Counted from the stretch's first letter, positions 44,464 through 54,041 are shown. The stretch is 64,000 nt of DNA from Sorangium cellulosum (GCF_004135735.1 NZ_CP012670.1:4175501-4239500), one strand, 5' to 3'. The notes: generated from the letters alone by a model not told the origin. Numbers and translations: made by a program.

Positions 44464-45459
44464 ATGCGCATGCGCATCCCCGCTCTCCTCGTCAGCCTGC
44501 TCGCCGTCGCGGCTTGCGACCGCTGCGCTGCCTCGGACACGCCCGCCACGGACGCCTCCACCGGCGCGACGCCGGACGCTGCGGCCGCCCCGGTCACAGC
44601 CAGCGCTCCGGCGGCGGCCAGCGCTCCGGCGGCGGCCAGCGCCTCGGCGGCCCCGGCCGCGAGCGCGGAAGCGCCTGACGCCGGCCCCCCTGAGGCCGAT
44701 TCCGGCCGGCTCTCGGTGGAGGGGCGCGCCGTCCAGGGGGGGCTCCTCCGCGCGAAGCTGAATGGCAAGCTGCGCCGCATGGCGTTCCCCGGCCACCGGG
44801 TGACCGTCAGCGATGAAGGGGAGTTCCTCATCGCCTTCTCGCGCGACGCGCCCCCGCAGGAGAAGCTGACCATCACGTTCGACGACGGGCAGGTGCTCGA
44901 GAAGGTCTTCGACGTCGAACAGCGCACGTTCGAGCTCGACAAGGTCGACGGCCTCCCGGAGAACATGGTCAAGCTCGACCTGCAGACGCGCGTGAAGCTC
45001 ACGCAGGTCGACAAGAGGCTCGACGCCATCCGGACCCGGTACACGAAGAAGAGCTGCTACAAGGACGGGTTCGTCTGGCCGACCAAGGGCAAGATCACCT
45101 CACGTTACGGCCAGCCGCGCGTGTACAACGGCACGGAGAGCGGGATCCACTGGGGCGTCGACATCTCTGCGCCTGTCGGGACGCCGGTGCGAGCGCCCGC
45201 CTGCGGCAAGGTCGTGCTCGTGGAGCGGAACCTGCCCCTCAGCGGGCATACCTTGATCCTCGATCACGGTCACGGGCTGACATCGACGTTCATCCATCTC
45301 CACGGCTTCCGCGTGAAGGTGAATGACGAGGTCAAGCAGGGTCAGGTCATCGCGACCGTCGGGATGACCGGCCGCACGAACGGCGCTCACCTCGACTGGC
45401 GCATGAACCTGTTCGGGACGCGCATCGATCCCGAGCTCCTGGCGCCCCCGATGCAATGA
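44464..45459 (+). CDS. M23-family peptidase-like lipoprotein
   Basis: A 331-residue protein. The signal peptide ends in the lipobox LAVAAC, followed by an Ala/Pro linker with ASAPAAA repeats. A middle domain of about 100 residues (RLSVEGRAVQGGLLRAKLNG..., a beta region) precedes the LytM/M23 domain. The HxxxD zinc motif is GIHWGVDISAPVGTPV and IHLHGF is the middle His. The last motif is HLDW where most M23 enzymes have HLH, a variant frequent in some exported M23 proteins, so zinc use is uncertain. It is expected to cut or bind peptidoglycan at the cell envelope. The ATG at 44464 lies after the 34-bp repeats. Confidence 0.85.
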   Translation: MRMRIPALLVSLLAVAACDRCAASDTPATDASTGATPDAAAAPVTASAPAAASAPAAASASAAPAASAEAPDAGPPEADSGRLSVEGRAVQGGLLRAKLNGKLRRMAFPGHRVTVSDEGEFLIAFSRDAPPQEKLTITFDDGQVLEKVFDVEQRTFELDKVDGLPENMVKLDLQTRVKLTQVDKRLDAIRTRYTKKSCYKDGFVWPTKGKITSRYGQPRVYNGTESGIHWGVDISAPVGTPVRAPACGKVVLVERNLPLSGHTLILDHGHGLTSTFIHLHGFRVKVNDEVKQGQVIATVGMTGRTNGAHLDWRMNLFGTRIDPELLAPPMQ

Positions 45460-45696
45460 CAGCCGCCGCCCCGGCCCTGCCCGCCGGCGAGGCCGCCGCG
45501 CGGCGCCACGTCGATCACCGTCGTCTTCATGTAGAGCTCCCCGGCGTCGGCCACCTCCCGCAGGTCGAGGCGTTCGACAAGTAGCGCGCTCTCCGCCGCC
45601 GCCGAGCCGCTCCGCGGCATGTGCCTTGCAATTCTCAGCATCGATGACGTCGACGAAGGCCATCGATTCGAACCCTGGTGTCGCAAGGAGTCGATC

Positions 45697-46098
45697 ATGA
45701 GAATCCTGTCGCCTCGAGCTCACGGATACCTGGACTACGCGGTCGCGGCGCTGTTCCTGCTGGCGCCCTCGCTGTTCGGCTTCGGCGGGCTCCCCGAGAC
45801 GCTCTGCTACATCCTGGGCGTCGTGCACGTCGGGATGACGCGGATCACCGCCTTCCCGCTGGGCGCGGCCAAGCTCGTCCCGTTCCCTGTGCACGGCGCG
45901 CTCGAGGCCGCCGTGGCGGTGGGCCTCGTCGCGGCGCCCTGGCTCTTCGGCTTCGATGCGGTCCCCGCGGCCCGGAACTTCTACCTCGCGACGGGCGTGC
46001 TCATCGCCCTGGTCTGGCTCGTCACGGATTACCGCTCGGCCCTCAGCCCGGCGACGGCCGGCGAGCGGTACCGGCCGGAGCACCGGTCGTTCTCCTGA
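45697..46098 (+). CDS. SPW-repeat small membrane protein
   Basis: A 133-residue protein. The ATG follows AAGGAG at ideal distance. Four hydrophobic helices are predicted (YLDYAVAALFLLAPSLFGF, TLCYILGVVHVGMTRITAF, LEAAVAVGLVAAPWLFGF, FYLATGVLIALVWLVTDY). The repeated (S/A)PxLFGF motif matches the SPW repeat family of inner-membrane proteins. Function is unknown. It is followed on the same strand by a TSUP transporter, possibly as one transcript. Confidence 0.8.
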   Translation: MRILSPRAHGYLDYAVAALFLLAPSLFGFGGLPETLCYILGVVHVGMTRITAFPLGAAKLVPFPVHGALEAAVAVGLVAAPWLFGFDAVPAARNFYLATGVLIALVWLVTDYRSALSPATAGERYRPEHRSFS

Positions 46099-46193
46099 TG
46101 GCGGCCTGAGCCTCCGGATGGCGGCCTGAGCGCCATCGCGACGCAGGCAGGCGGGCGTGGTAGTGGAGCTGCCCTCCCGGAGCTGCCGCTGTC

Positions 46194-46961
46194 TTGGACG
46201 TCACCGCCATCGAGCTCGCCTTGCTGTGCCTCGCGGCCCTCCTCGCCGGCGGGGTGGACGCCATCGCGGGGGGAGGGGGGCTCATCACGCTGCCCGTCCT
46301 CCTGGCCACCGGGGTTCCTCCGCACGTCGCGCTGGGGACCAACAAGGGCCAGTCCGTGTTCGGCTCCGGGGCGGCCCTGGTCCGCTTCTCGCGCGCGGGG
46401 CTGGTGAGCGGAGAGCTGGCGTGGGTCAGCTTCGCGCTCGGGCTGCTCGGCGCGCTCGGCGGGGCGCGGCTCGTGCTGTGGGTGAAGCCCGAGGTGCTCA
46501 AGCCGCTGGTCCTGGTCCTGCTGGTGGCCGTGGCCGCCTTCTTCGCCTTCCGCAAGGGGCGGCCGCCCGGGGACCGGCCGGAGCCGCCCCTCGCGCGGCT
46601 GCGCGTGCTGGGGGGCCTGACGGCCTTCCTCGTCGGCGCCTACGACGGCTTCTTCGGCCCGGGCGCCGGCACCTTCCTCATCGTGGCCTTCTCCAGCCTG
46701 CTGGGCCACGGGCTGATGAGGGCGTCCGCGGACGCCAAGGTGGTCAACTTCGCCTCCAACCTCGCCTCCGTGGCGCTCTTCTCCTGGAAGGGCGTGGTGC
46801 TATGGCACCTGGCCCTGCCCATGGCCGTGGCGCAGTTCACCGGCGCGTGGATCGGCGCCCGCCTCACCGTGAACGGGGGCGACAGGCTGGTGCGCAAGGT
46901 GGTGCTCGTGGTGGTCGCGGCGTTGACGCTGAAGCTCGGGCGCGACGTGCTGTTCGGGTGA
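46194..46961 (+). CDS. TSUP family transporter (sulfite exporter TauE/SafE)
   Basis: A 255-residue integral membrane protein with about eight helices. Characteristic text: LAGGVDAIAGGGGLITLPVLLATGVPPHVALGTNKGQS near the start, repeated in the second half as GAYDGFFGPGAGTFLIV...ASADAKVVNFASNLASV. TSUP proteins export or import organosulfur anions and related acids. The only reasonable start is the TTG at 46194. The SPW and FAD-oxidoreductase genes flank it on the same strand. A link to the cysteine genes at 18 kb is not supported by position. Confidence 0.85.
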   Translation: MDVTAIELALLCLAALLAGGVDAIAGGGGLITLPVLLATGVPPHVALGTNKGQSVFGSGAALVRFSRAGLVSGELAWVSFALGLLGALGGARLVLWVKPEVLKPLVLVLLVAVAAFFAFRKGRPPGDRPEPPLARLRVLGGLTAFLVGAYDGFFGPGAGTFLIVAFSSLLGHGLMRASADAKVVNFASNLASVALFSWKGVVLWHLALPMAVAQFTGAWIGARLTVNGGDRLVRKVVLVVVAALTLKLGRDVLFG

Positions 46962-47060
46962 GCGCCCGCGCGCCGGGGCTCGGTCGGCGCGCGGGGCAGG
47001 CGACGGGGCCGGTGCGCCGAGCACGCCGCCAGAGGGGCGGCCGCGAGAGGAGCGGTGGAC

Positions 47061-48305
47061 ATGGAAGAGACGATCGTCATCGTGGGTGCAGGGCAAGCCG
47101 GTGGGGAGGTGGCGAGCTCGCTCCGGCAGCAGGGGTACGCGGGCCGCGTCGTGCTCGTCGGCGACGAGGCGCACCCTCCCTACCAGCGGCCGCCGCTCTC
47201 GAAGGGGTTCCTGCTGGGCAAGCTGCAGCTCGCGCAGCTCTACCTGAAGCCGGAGGCGGCGTACGAGCGCGCCGCGATCACCCTGAGGCTCGGCACCCGC
47301 GTGGACGCGATCGATCGCGCGGCGCGGGACGTGGTGCTCCACGACGGGAGCCGGCTCCGCTACGACCGGCTGGTCCTCGCGACGGGGGGGAGGGCGCGCA
47401 GGCTGAGCGTGCCGGGGACGGACCAGGGGAGGCTCGAGAACCTGTTCTACCTCCGCTCGATCGCCGACGTGGGCGCGATGCGGGCGCACCTCGTGGCCGG
47501 GCGGCACCTGGTGCTCATCGGCGCCGGGTACGTGGGGCTGGAGGTGGCGGCCGCCGCGGTGGAGCTCGGCATGAAGGCGACGGTGATCGACGTGGCGCCG
47601 CGGGTGCTGTCGCGGGTGACGGGGCCCGAGGTGTCGGCGTTCATCGAGGGGGTGCACCGGGAGCGCGGCGTGACGCTCAGGCTGTCCGCCACGGTGCGGG
47701 AGGTCGCCGTCGACGCGGCGGGGCGGGCGGCGCGCGAGGTCGTCGTGGCGACGGGCGGGGTCGAGGAGCGCATCGCGGCGGACGTGGTGCTTGTGGGGAT
47801 CGGGCTCGTGCCGAACACGGAGCTGGCCGCCGCCGCGGGGCTCGAGGTGGACGACGGCATCGTCGTGGACGAGCGGGCGCGCACGTCCGACGAGGCCGTG
47901 CTCGCGGCCGGAGACTGCGCGAGCCAGCCGAGCGCGTACGCCGGGCGGCGCATCCGGCTGGAGTCCGTGCCGAACGCGATGGAGCACGCGCGGGTGGCCG
48001 CGGCGACGTTGCTCGGCAAGCCGGCGCCGCCGCCCGTGGTTCCGTGGTTCTGGTCGGAGCAGTTCGGGATGCGGCTGCAGATGGTGGGGCTGTCGACGGG
48101 TCACGACCGGTGCGTGGTGCGGGGGTCGATGGAGAAGAGGTCCTTCTCCGCGTTCTACCTGGCGGGAGGGCGCCTGATCGCCGCCGACGTGATCGGGCGC
48201 CCCGCGGACTTCATGGCATCCAGGAAGCTCGTCGCTGCCAGGCCCGTGATCGATCCGGCGGCGCTCGCCGACGAGGGCGTGCCGCTCGCGTCGCTGGGGG
48301 CCTGA
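47061..48305 (+). CDS. FAD-dependent NAD(P)H oxidoreductase (ferredoxin/rubredoxin reductase type)
   Basis: A 414-residue protein with two Rossmann folds: FAD site VGAGQAGGEVA at the N-terminus, NAD(P) site LIGAGYVGLEVA near residue 155, and the second FAD motif VLAAGDCA. PYQRPPLSKGFL is diagnostic of the ferredoxin-reductase-like branch, and the C-terminal reductase domain follows with VPWFWSEQF. It would pass electrons from NAD(P)H to a ferredoxin or rubredoxin-like acceptor, none of which is encoded nearby. The ATG at 47061 is 8 nt after AGGAG, whereas the GTG at 47055 is too close. Confidence 0.9.
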   Translation: MEETIVIVGAGQAGGEVASSLRQQGYAGRVVLVGDEAHPPYQRPPLSKGFLLGKLQLAQLYLKPEAAYERAAITLRLGTRVDAIDRAARDVVLHDGSRLRYDRLVLATGGRARRLSVPGTDQGRLENLFYLRSIADVGAMRAHLVAGRHLVLIGAGYVGLEVAAAAVELGMKATVIDVAPRVLSRVTGPEVSAFIEGVHRERGVTLRLSATVREVAVDAAGRAAREVVVATGGVEERIAADVVLVGIGLVPNTELAAAAGLEVDDGIVVDERARTSDEAVLAAGDCASQPSAYAGRRIRLESVPNAMEHARVAAATLLGKPAPPPVVPWFWSEQFGMRLQMVGLSTGHDRCVVRGSMEKRSFSAFYLAGGRLIAADVIGRPADFMASRKLVAARPVIDPAALADEGVPLASLGA

Positions 48306-48311
48306 ACCCCG

Positions 48312-49520
48312 CTAGTGGAAGAAGTTCAACGCCTGCGTGATGAGCAGGGCGTTGATGAAGTCGATCAGGAACGCGCCCACGATGCTGACCACGAAGAACG
48401 CCTGCGGCGCGGGGCCCGACTTGCGCACGATCTCGTTCATGCACGCGAGCGCGTTCGCCGTCGTGCCCAGCATGAAGCCGCAGTAGCCGCCCGCCATCAC
48501 CGCCGACGTGTAGGTCCGGCCCATCACCCAGTAGATCGCCGTCCAGCACAGCCCCACCGTCAGCACCACCTGCATGGACAGGATCAACAGCACGGGCAGC
48601 GCCAGCGTGGCCAGGTGCCAGAGCTGCAAGGTCAGCAGCGCCATCACGATGAACAGATCCAGCGTGACCTCGCCGATCTCGTCCATCCTCTTCTGCTCGA
48701 TGCCCAGGAACTGGAACGCGTCGTCCAGGTTGCGCACGACGCCCGCCACGATCATGGCCCCGATGTACGCGGGCAGCGTCAGCCCCCAGTCCTGGAACTT
48801 CGCGCTGACCACCGAGCCGAGCGCCATCGCGATGCCGATGGCGATGATGTTCTCGACGTACGTCCCGTGCTTCTCGCCCGGGGCGGCGTCGAGATCGATC
48901 GCGGGCGCGGCCACCTGCTCGCTCGCCTCCGGGCGCAGGCCGTGCCGGCGGATCAGGAAGCTCCCGACATACCCGCCCAGGAGGCCGCTCACCACGATCC
49001 CGAAGACGGCCGAGGCGAGGCCCACGGCGGTCGCGCCGTGGACGCCGGCTTGCTCGAACACCGGCCCGAAGGCGAGGGACGTCGCGGGCCCGCCCGTGAG
49101 CGACACGGCGCCGGTCACGACGCCGAAGAGCGGCGGCAGCCCCAGCGCCCCCGCCGCGGTCATCCCGAGGACGATCTGCAGCACGAGCCCCAGCACGGAC
49201 GCGCCGAGGAAGATGGCCACGCGCTTGCCGCCGAGCTTGAGCAGCCGCAGGCTGGCGCTCATCCCCACGGTCGTGAAGAACGCGATCATCAGGACGTCGC
49301 GCAGGACCAGGTCGAACTCGAGGTTGACCACGCGGTCGCGCAGGATGAGCGCCAGAAACGCGTAGACGAGCCCGCCCAGGACCGGCGCGGGGATGCTCAG
49401 CCGCTCGAGGATGGGCAGGGCGCGCCGGAGCCCGGCGCCGATCACCAGACCGAAACAGGAGACGCCCAGGACCTGGATGGCGCTGAGCTTGAAGGTCGGC
49501 ACGTCCATGTGCCGCGGCAT
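48312..49520 (-). CDS. gltS: Sodium/glutamate symporter (GltS)
   Basis: About 400 residues with 10-12 hydrophobic helices and the GltS signatures. These are FGLVIGAGLRRALP, LSIPAPVLGGLVYAF, FFTTVGMSASLRLLKLGGK, and GAVSLTGGPATSLAFGP in the first half, with a related GYCGFMLGTTANALACMNEI in the second. It should import glutamate using sodium at the inner membrane. The start could be the ATG at 49520 or the one at 49508. It converges on the FAD oxidoreductase gene with only 6 bp between stops. Confidence 0.9.
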   Translation of the reverse strand: MPRHMDVPTFKLSAIQVLGVSCFGLVIGAGLRRALPILERLSIPAPVLGGLVYAFLALILRDRVVNLEFDLVLRDVLMIAFFTTVGMSASLRLLKLGGKRVAIFLGASVLGLVLQIVLGMTAAGALGLPPLFGVVTGAVSLTGGPATSLAFGPVFEQAGVHGATAVGLASAVFGIVVSGLLGGYVGSFLIRRHGLRPEASEQVAAPAIDLDAAPGEKHGTYVENIIAIGIAMALGSVVSAKFQDWGLTLPAYIGAMIVAGVVRNLDDAFQFLGIEQKRMDEIGEVTLDLFIVMALLTLQLWHLATLALPVLLILSMQVVLTVGLCWTAIYWVMGRTYTSAVMAGGYCGFMLGTTANALACMNEIVRKSGPAPQAFFVVSIVGAFLIDFINALLITQALNFFH

Positions 49521-49635
49521 GCTAGCGGTAGATCACAGGACCTGCCTACCCGCATCATACGCCCAGGGCGCAGGGAGGCGAGGGAGCTCGGAGGGCTCCC
49601 TCGCTACCCTGCGCGGCAGGGGCGGCCGCGCGCCG

Positions 49636-50385
49636 TCAGCGCGTCAGGATCTCGCAGCCGTCCGGCGTGACGAGCACCGTGTGCTCGAACTGCGCCGAGA
49701 GGCTGCCGTCCTCGGTGACGATGGTCCACCCGTCGTCGAGCGTGCGGATGCGCGGCGAGCCCAGGTTGACCATCGGCTCGATCGTGATCGCCATCCCGGC
49801 GCGGAGCCGCATGCCCGCGCCGCGCACGCCGGTGTGCGAAACGTGCGGCGGCAGGTGCATCTTCCGCCCGATGCCGTGCCCGCCGACCTCGCGGACCACG
49901 CTGCACCCCTCGGCGCGCGCGAGCTCCTCGATCGCCGCGCCGATGTCGCCGAGCCGCGCCCCGTCGCGCACGACCGCGACGCCCGCGTCCCGGCAGCGCC
50001 GGGCGACGTCCACCACGCGCCGCGCCTCGGCGCTCGGCTCGCCGATGAAGAACGTCGCGGAGGTGTCGCCGTGGTAGCCGTCGAGCTCCGTCGTCACGTC
50101 GACGTTGAGGATGTCGCCCGGCAAGAGCACCTCGTCGGCCCGCGGGATCCCGTGGCAGACGACGTGGTTCCGGCTGGTGCACACCGCCGCCGGGAAGCCC
50201 TTGTAGCCGAGCTGGCTCGGGCGGCCGCCGCGCTGCGCCGTGTCCTCACGCACCCACCGGTCGATGTCCGCGGTCGTCACGAACGGCTGGAGCCGCGCCC
50301 CGACGGCGGCCAGCGTCGCCGCGGCCGCGCGCCCTGCGCGCCGCATCGCCTCGCGCGCGCGAGGTCCAAGGATGTCCACGCTCAT
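49636..50385 (-). CDS. map: Methionine aminopeptidase, type I
   Basis: A 249-residue protein that removes the initiator methionine in the cytoplasm. The metal ligands are all present: Asp in ILNVDVT, Asp in YHGDTSATF, His in GGHGIGRKMHLPPHVSH, Glu in ITIEPM, and Glu in SAQFEHTVLVT. TSRNHVVCHGIP is the type I substrate loop. No N-terminal zinc-finger extension. The longer upstream frame (to 50493) lacks homology-like text, so the ATG at 50385 was chosen. Myxobacteria often carry several map paralogues, so this copy need not be essential. Confidence 0.93.
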   Translation of the reverse strand: MSVDILGPRAREAMRRAGRAAAATLAAVGARLQPFVTTADIDRWVREDTAQRGGRPSQLGYKGFPAAVCTSRNHVVCHGIPRADEVLLPGDILNVDVTTELDGYHGDTSATFFIGEPSAEARRVVDVARRCRDAGVAVVRDGARLGDIGAAIEELARAEGCSVVREVGGHGIGRKMHLPPHVSHTGVRGAGMRLRAGMAITIEPMVNLGSPRIRTLDDGWTIVTEDGSLSAQFEHTVLVTPDGCEILTR

Positions 50386-50713
50386 GCTGTGCGTATGCGC
50401 GCGCGGCGCGCCGCGATCCAATACCGTTTGGATCTCGGGCCCCTCGGCGCCCCGGAGCGCGGCGCGCGCCGCCTCGCCGGACCGCTCCAGCACCGAGCAG
50501 GCCGCCGGCGAGGCGAGGGCGCTGGCCTCATGTGACGAACCGAAAGCCTTGTTCGGCGCTCTTCCTCATGCATCGAAGGATGCGGCCTCAACGCCACAGC
50601 CAGCCTGCGGGTAGAATCCGGCGCCGGAGGCACGCGCGGCCGTCGCCGCCAGGAGCCGAAGAGCCGATGGTGATCGTGGCGCGAGACGCTCGGCCTGGAA
50701 GAGGTTGCACTGG
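50386..50713. other. Divergent intergenic region
   Basis: 328 bp between map and the GH16-like gene. It ends with AAGAGG before the ATG at 50714. The remaining sequence shows no ORF with coding character and no clear dyad. Confidence 0.4.
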
Positions 50714-51877
50714 ATGAAAACAGCTCACAAGCACCAGAAGTTTGCCACTCCAAGGGACGGCGCTCCTTCACACAGACCATCGATCCGCCGGGGGACGAGC
50801 GAGCCCTCCCTGTGCGCTCGTTTCCGCCTCCACCTCGCAGGTGCGGCGCTGCTCGCGGCTCCGACGATGGTGGCGTGCTCGGAAGGAACGCGCGACGACG
50901 GCAGCGGCGGCGACAGCAGCAGCAGCAGCGGTTTCGGCACCACCTCCGGCGGCGGCGATGGCGCAGCCGGCGGCGGCGGGGGCAGCACCAGCGGCGGCGA
51001 TGGCGGCCGTGGCGGCGGCGGGGGCAGCACCAGCAGCGGCGATGGCGGCAGTGGCGGTGGCCCCCCTGTTTCAGCCGAGCTCTTCGACGACTTCTCTTAC
51101 ACGGGCACCGACGACGGCGAGTTCACGCGCCGGTGGTGGGTGCGGGACGTGGATGGGGCGCCCGGGATCGCCGGCGCGCGATGGCGACGTTCCAACGTGT
51201 CGCTCGTCCCCGATCCCGAGCTTGGATCGAACACGCTGCTCCGGCTCAGGGCGACGACGAGCGGCTCCGCCGGGAGCACCTCGCACGCCGAGGTTCAGTC
51301 CACGGACGACAGGTTTCGCCTCGGGACCTACTCGGCCAGGGTGAAGTTCAGCAACACCCCTGTCGACGGCACCCGGTACTTCGGCGACAAGCTGGTCGAG
51401 ACGTTCTTCACCATCAGCCCGTGGATCAACAACCCCGAGACCGATCCCGACTACTCGGAGCAGGACTTCGAGTACATGCCCAATGGCGGCTGGGGTCGGG
51501 GCGACACGAGCACGCTGTGGATGACCTCGTGGGAGACCGCCTCGCTCGACAGCACGCAGTCGAACCAGGCGTCGGGGGATCACTCCGGCTGGAAGCGGCT
51601 GCTCCTCCAGATCACCGAATCTGGCATCCAGTATTACGTCGATGGAACGCTCCTTTGCACGCATGACGCCACCTACGTTCCAGAGACGAACCAGCACCTC
51701 GACTTCAATCTCTGGTTCGACGAGCTCGCCACCGACCAGAGCAGCGCCCGAACGTACGCCGAGGACGCGGACTGGGTGTATTTCGCCCAGGATGTGATCC
51801 TGTCGCAGACCGAGGTCGACGCGAGGGTGGCCGGCTTCCGCGCCGCATCGATCGCCCGCGAAGACACCTTGCCCTGA
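50714..51877 (+). CDS. GH16-like carbohydrate-active lipoprotein
   Basis: A 387-residue protein. It has a long positive N-region, then a hydrophobic stretch and the lipobox MVAC near residue 55, followed by a Gly/Ser linker with GGGGSTS repeats. The catalytic-like domain is a concanavalin-type sandwich of the GH16 group: FDDFSYTGTDDGEFTRRWWV, TYSARVKFS, SEQDFEYMPNGGW (fits the ExDxxE nucleophile/acid motif), and GIQYYVDGTLLCTHD. It probably acts on a polysaccharide at the cell surface. The product cannot be predicted. The start codon is the ATG at 50714; a TTG nine bases upstream is possible. Confidence 0.8.
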   Translation: MKTAHKHQKFATPRDGAPSHRPSIRRGTSEPSLCARFRLHLAGAALLAAPTMVACSEGTRDDGSGGDSSSSSGFGTTSGGGDGAAGGGGGSTSGGDGGRGGGGGSTSSGDGGSGGGPPVSAELFDDFSYTGTDDGEFTRRWWVRDVDGAPGIAGARWRRSNVSLVPDPELGSNTLLRLRATTSGSAGSTSHAEVQSTDDRFRLGTYSARVKFSNTPVDGTRYFGDKLVETFFTISPWINNPETDPDYSEQDFEYMPNGGWGRGDTSTLWMTSWETASLDSTQSNQASGDHSGWKRLLLQITESGIQYYVDGTLLCTHDATYVPETNQHLDFNLWFDELATDQSSARTYAEDADWVYFAQDVILSQTEVDARVAGFRAASIAREDTLP

Positions 51878-51991
51878 CCGCCCCCTCCCGCGAAGACAGC
51901 CGATCTCGACGCCGATCGGGGAGAAGGGGAGCGCGGCGCGCGCCGCCTCGCCTCGCGCGCCGCCTCGCCGATCCGGGGGGAAGCTCCGGCG

Positions 51992-53869
51992 CTACGGCGC
52001 CGAGCGCCCGGGCCGGAGCACGGCCGACAGGCGATCGAGGATGGCCCTCACGGTCGGCCGATAGCCGTAGTCGGCCCGCGTGGCGTCGTCGAGCTGCGCC
52101 GGGCAGATGGAAGCCGGGATGGCCCGATCGCCCAGGCGCTTCATCAGGTCGAGCTCGCGGAGACCGGGATAGGCCTTGGCCCTCACTTGCAATGTCCTCC
52201 CCCCGCCGTCGGGGTTGACCTCGCAGACGGGGCTGTCGTTGTCCGCCGCGGCGCAGTCGCAGCTCGTCGATTCCTCATCGCAAATCCTGGGCTCGGGCAG
52301 CGGAAACACGCAGGCATACTGGAGATCTCCGTTGCCGCGAGTTTCCGTCGTGTACTCGCTCCCGTTGATGGGGTTCGTGATCGAGCCAGGGGGCGCCGTC
52401 GGATCGCCCGTGATCGGGTTGACGCCGGAGCGCGGCGCCGTCGACTCGAGCATCAGCGGATCTTTGGGCGGGATCGCGCGCTCCGGCTCGCCGAGGATGA
52501 CGTCCCAGGTCGTCCCGCCGCCCGGGAGCGGCGCGGCGAGCTCGGCCGCGGTCTTCAGGCCGGCCGAGAGATCGCTCGGATCGCGCGCGATGTCTTGCCA
52601 CGGCACCCCCACGATGCCGGTGAACAGGACGTGCTCCGGGCGCCGGCCCCTCGAGTCGCCGCCGCTGGGGTCGGGGCCCGAGAAGATCGGGTTCGGCACG
52701 ATCTCCCCGTCTCGCGCCGTGATCGTGGCCGACGTGAGCGCCTCGACGTACCGCTCGACCGGGTAGAGGAAATCGACGCCGAACCGGCGCTTCTGGTCGA
52801 AGCACCGGAGGTTCACCCGATCGTCCTCCGGGCGGAGCGTGGCCACCTGACCGTCGTCGCCCTCGCAGGTGGGATCCGGCGGGCACTCCCCCGGGGCCGC
52901 CGAGCACGACATGCAGCACGGGTCGTCCGGATCGATCGCGCACTCGCTCCGCGCCCGAGACATCCTTTGCGACACATGGGCCACCCGCCAGTGGAGGCCG
53001 CCGTCCACGATCGAGCAGTCGTTCTCGTCGGTGAGCATCACGATGAGCAGCAGCGAGTCCGGCCGGAGGAACGCGGCCCGCTGCTGCAGCAGCGGCGCGT
53101 CGAGCCCCTCCGGCGTCGCGATCCCATCCTCCGTGACCGAGATCGACGCGTACGGCATGGGATCGACGAGGAAGCGATAGAAGCTCTCCAGCGGCGCCTC
53201 GTAGCCACACCCCCACTGACCGGCGCCGACGACGATGTCCTTGAGCGTCTGGACGAGCACGTCCGGATCGGACTCGCCGGCCGGCTCGCGCTTCCCGCCC
53301 GGATCCCACGCGAGGAAGCCCTGGCCCTGGTATGTCGGCAGCGCGTCCTCTTCCCCGGGCGCGCGGCGCGCGAGCAGGTGGGCCATGTCGATCTCCGCTC
53401 GACGGGAGATGTCTGGCATCATGCCGACCATGCCGCTGCAGGTCTTCGCGCCATGCCCGCCGAGGCTGCTGCTGATGACGCCGATGTGCATGTCCGTCAC
53501 CGGCGCGCGCGCGCGCCCCGTGCCGTCCGGGCACTCGTCCATGCCGCTCGCGGGCTGGGGCGAGGCGAGGCGGCCGCTCGCGTCCTCGCAAGGCGGGTTG
53601 GTGATCCCCAGGACGAGGTCGGAGAGCACCAGCCCCAGCACCTCCTGCTTGTCCGCCATCGAGCCGGAGTTGTCGACGACGAGCAGGAGATCGACCTTGT
53701 CCGGGGTGAACACCTCGGAGTCCCCCCCCTGGCCCGAGCTCGAGCTGCCGCTGTCGCCCGAGTCGCCTCCGGCGCCCTGCCCGTCGGGTGGCTCCCCCTG
53801 ACATCCGACCAGCGACATCACGCCTGTGGCCAGCAACATCGAGGCCGTCCGTGCCAATCCAAGATCCAT
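51992..53869 (-). CDS. VWA-domain lipoprotein, myxobacterial type
   Basis: A 625-residue protein. The signal peptide ends in the lipobox SLVGC, followed by a Gly/Ser/Asp linker. The VWA domain begins VDLLLVVDNSGSMADKQEVL, so the DxSxS MIDAS motif is intact. About 18 cysteines are scattered through the 450-residue remainder (CEDASGRL, CGYEAPLESFYRFL, ENDCSIVDGG, DPCCMSCSAAPGECPPDPTC), indicating a disulfide-rich exported region. This architecture is repeated many times in Sorangium-like genomes with no assigned function. Metal-dependent surface adhesion is the inference. Convergent with the GH16-like gene. Confidence 0.85.
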   Translation of the reverse strand: MDLGLARTASMLLATGVMSLVGCQGEPPDGQGAGGDSGDSGSSSSGQGGDSEVFTPDKVDLLLVVDNSGSMADKQEVLGLVLSDLVLGITNPPCEDASGRLASPQPASGMDECPDGTGRARAPVTDMHIGVISSSLGGHGAKTCSGMVGMMPDISRRAEIDMAHLLARRAPGEEDALPTYQGQGFLAWDPGGKREPAGESDPDVLVQTLKDIVVGAGQWGCGYEAPLESFYRFLVDPMPYASISVTEDGIATPEGLDAPLLQQRAAFLRPDSLLLIVMLTDENDCSIVDGGLHWRVAHVSQRMSRARSECAIDPDDPCCMSCSAAPGECPPDPTCEGDDGQVATLRPEDDRVNLRCFDQKRRFGVDFLYPVERYVEALTSATITARDGEIVPNPIFSGPDPSGGDSRGRRPEHVLFTGIVGVPWQDIARDPSDLSAGLKTAAELAAPLPGGGTTWDVILGEPERAIPPKDPLMLESTAPRSGVNPITGDPTAPPGSITNPINGSEYTTETRGNGDLQYACVFPLPEPRICDEESTSCDCAAADNDSPVCEVNPDGGGRTLQVRAKAYPGLRELDLMKRLGDRAIPASICPAQLDDATRADYGYRPTVRAILDRLSAVLRPGRSAP

Positions 53870-54041
53870 GAGCTCCTCCGCGCCGGCTCCGCGGGGCGGC
53901 GCCGCCGCCCGGTCGTGCCGGCGCGCCGATGGACGAGCCAGGCCGGCTGCATCTGCAAACGATTCAGGACGGTTTGCTGCTGCTGCGCGGCAGCCGCGTG
54001 CAGCGGGTGCGCTGCCCGGCAGCGGCCCCCGGCAGGGGGCG

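Noticed and set aside
45660..45690. tRNA-like TTCGAA loop on the minus strand
   Set aside because: The flanking bases do not form a T-stem, and no acceptor, D or anticodon arms are present.
45387..45698. Minus-strand 103-codon frame as an intact gene
   Set aside because: Part of it looks protein-like, but it overlaps the 3' end of the M23 gene and has no clear start or family. Kept only as a finding about the shared 32-bp segment.
46194..48305. TSUP plus FAD oxidoreductase as a sulfur-oxidation operon with cysK/cysE
   Set aside because: The cysteine genes are 26 kb away, and the reductase belongs to the ferredoxin-reductase group with no sulfur-specific motif.
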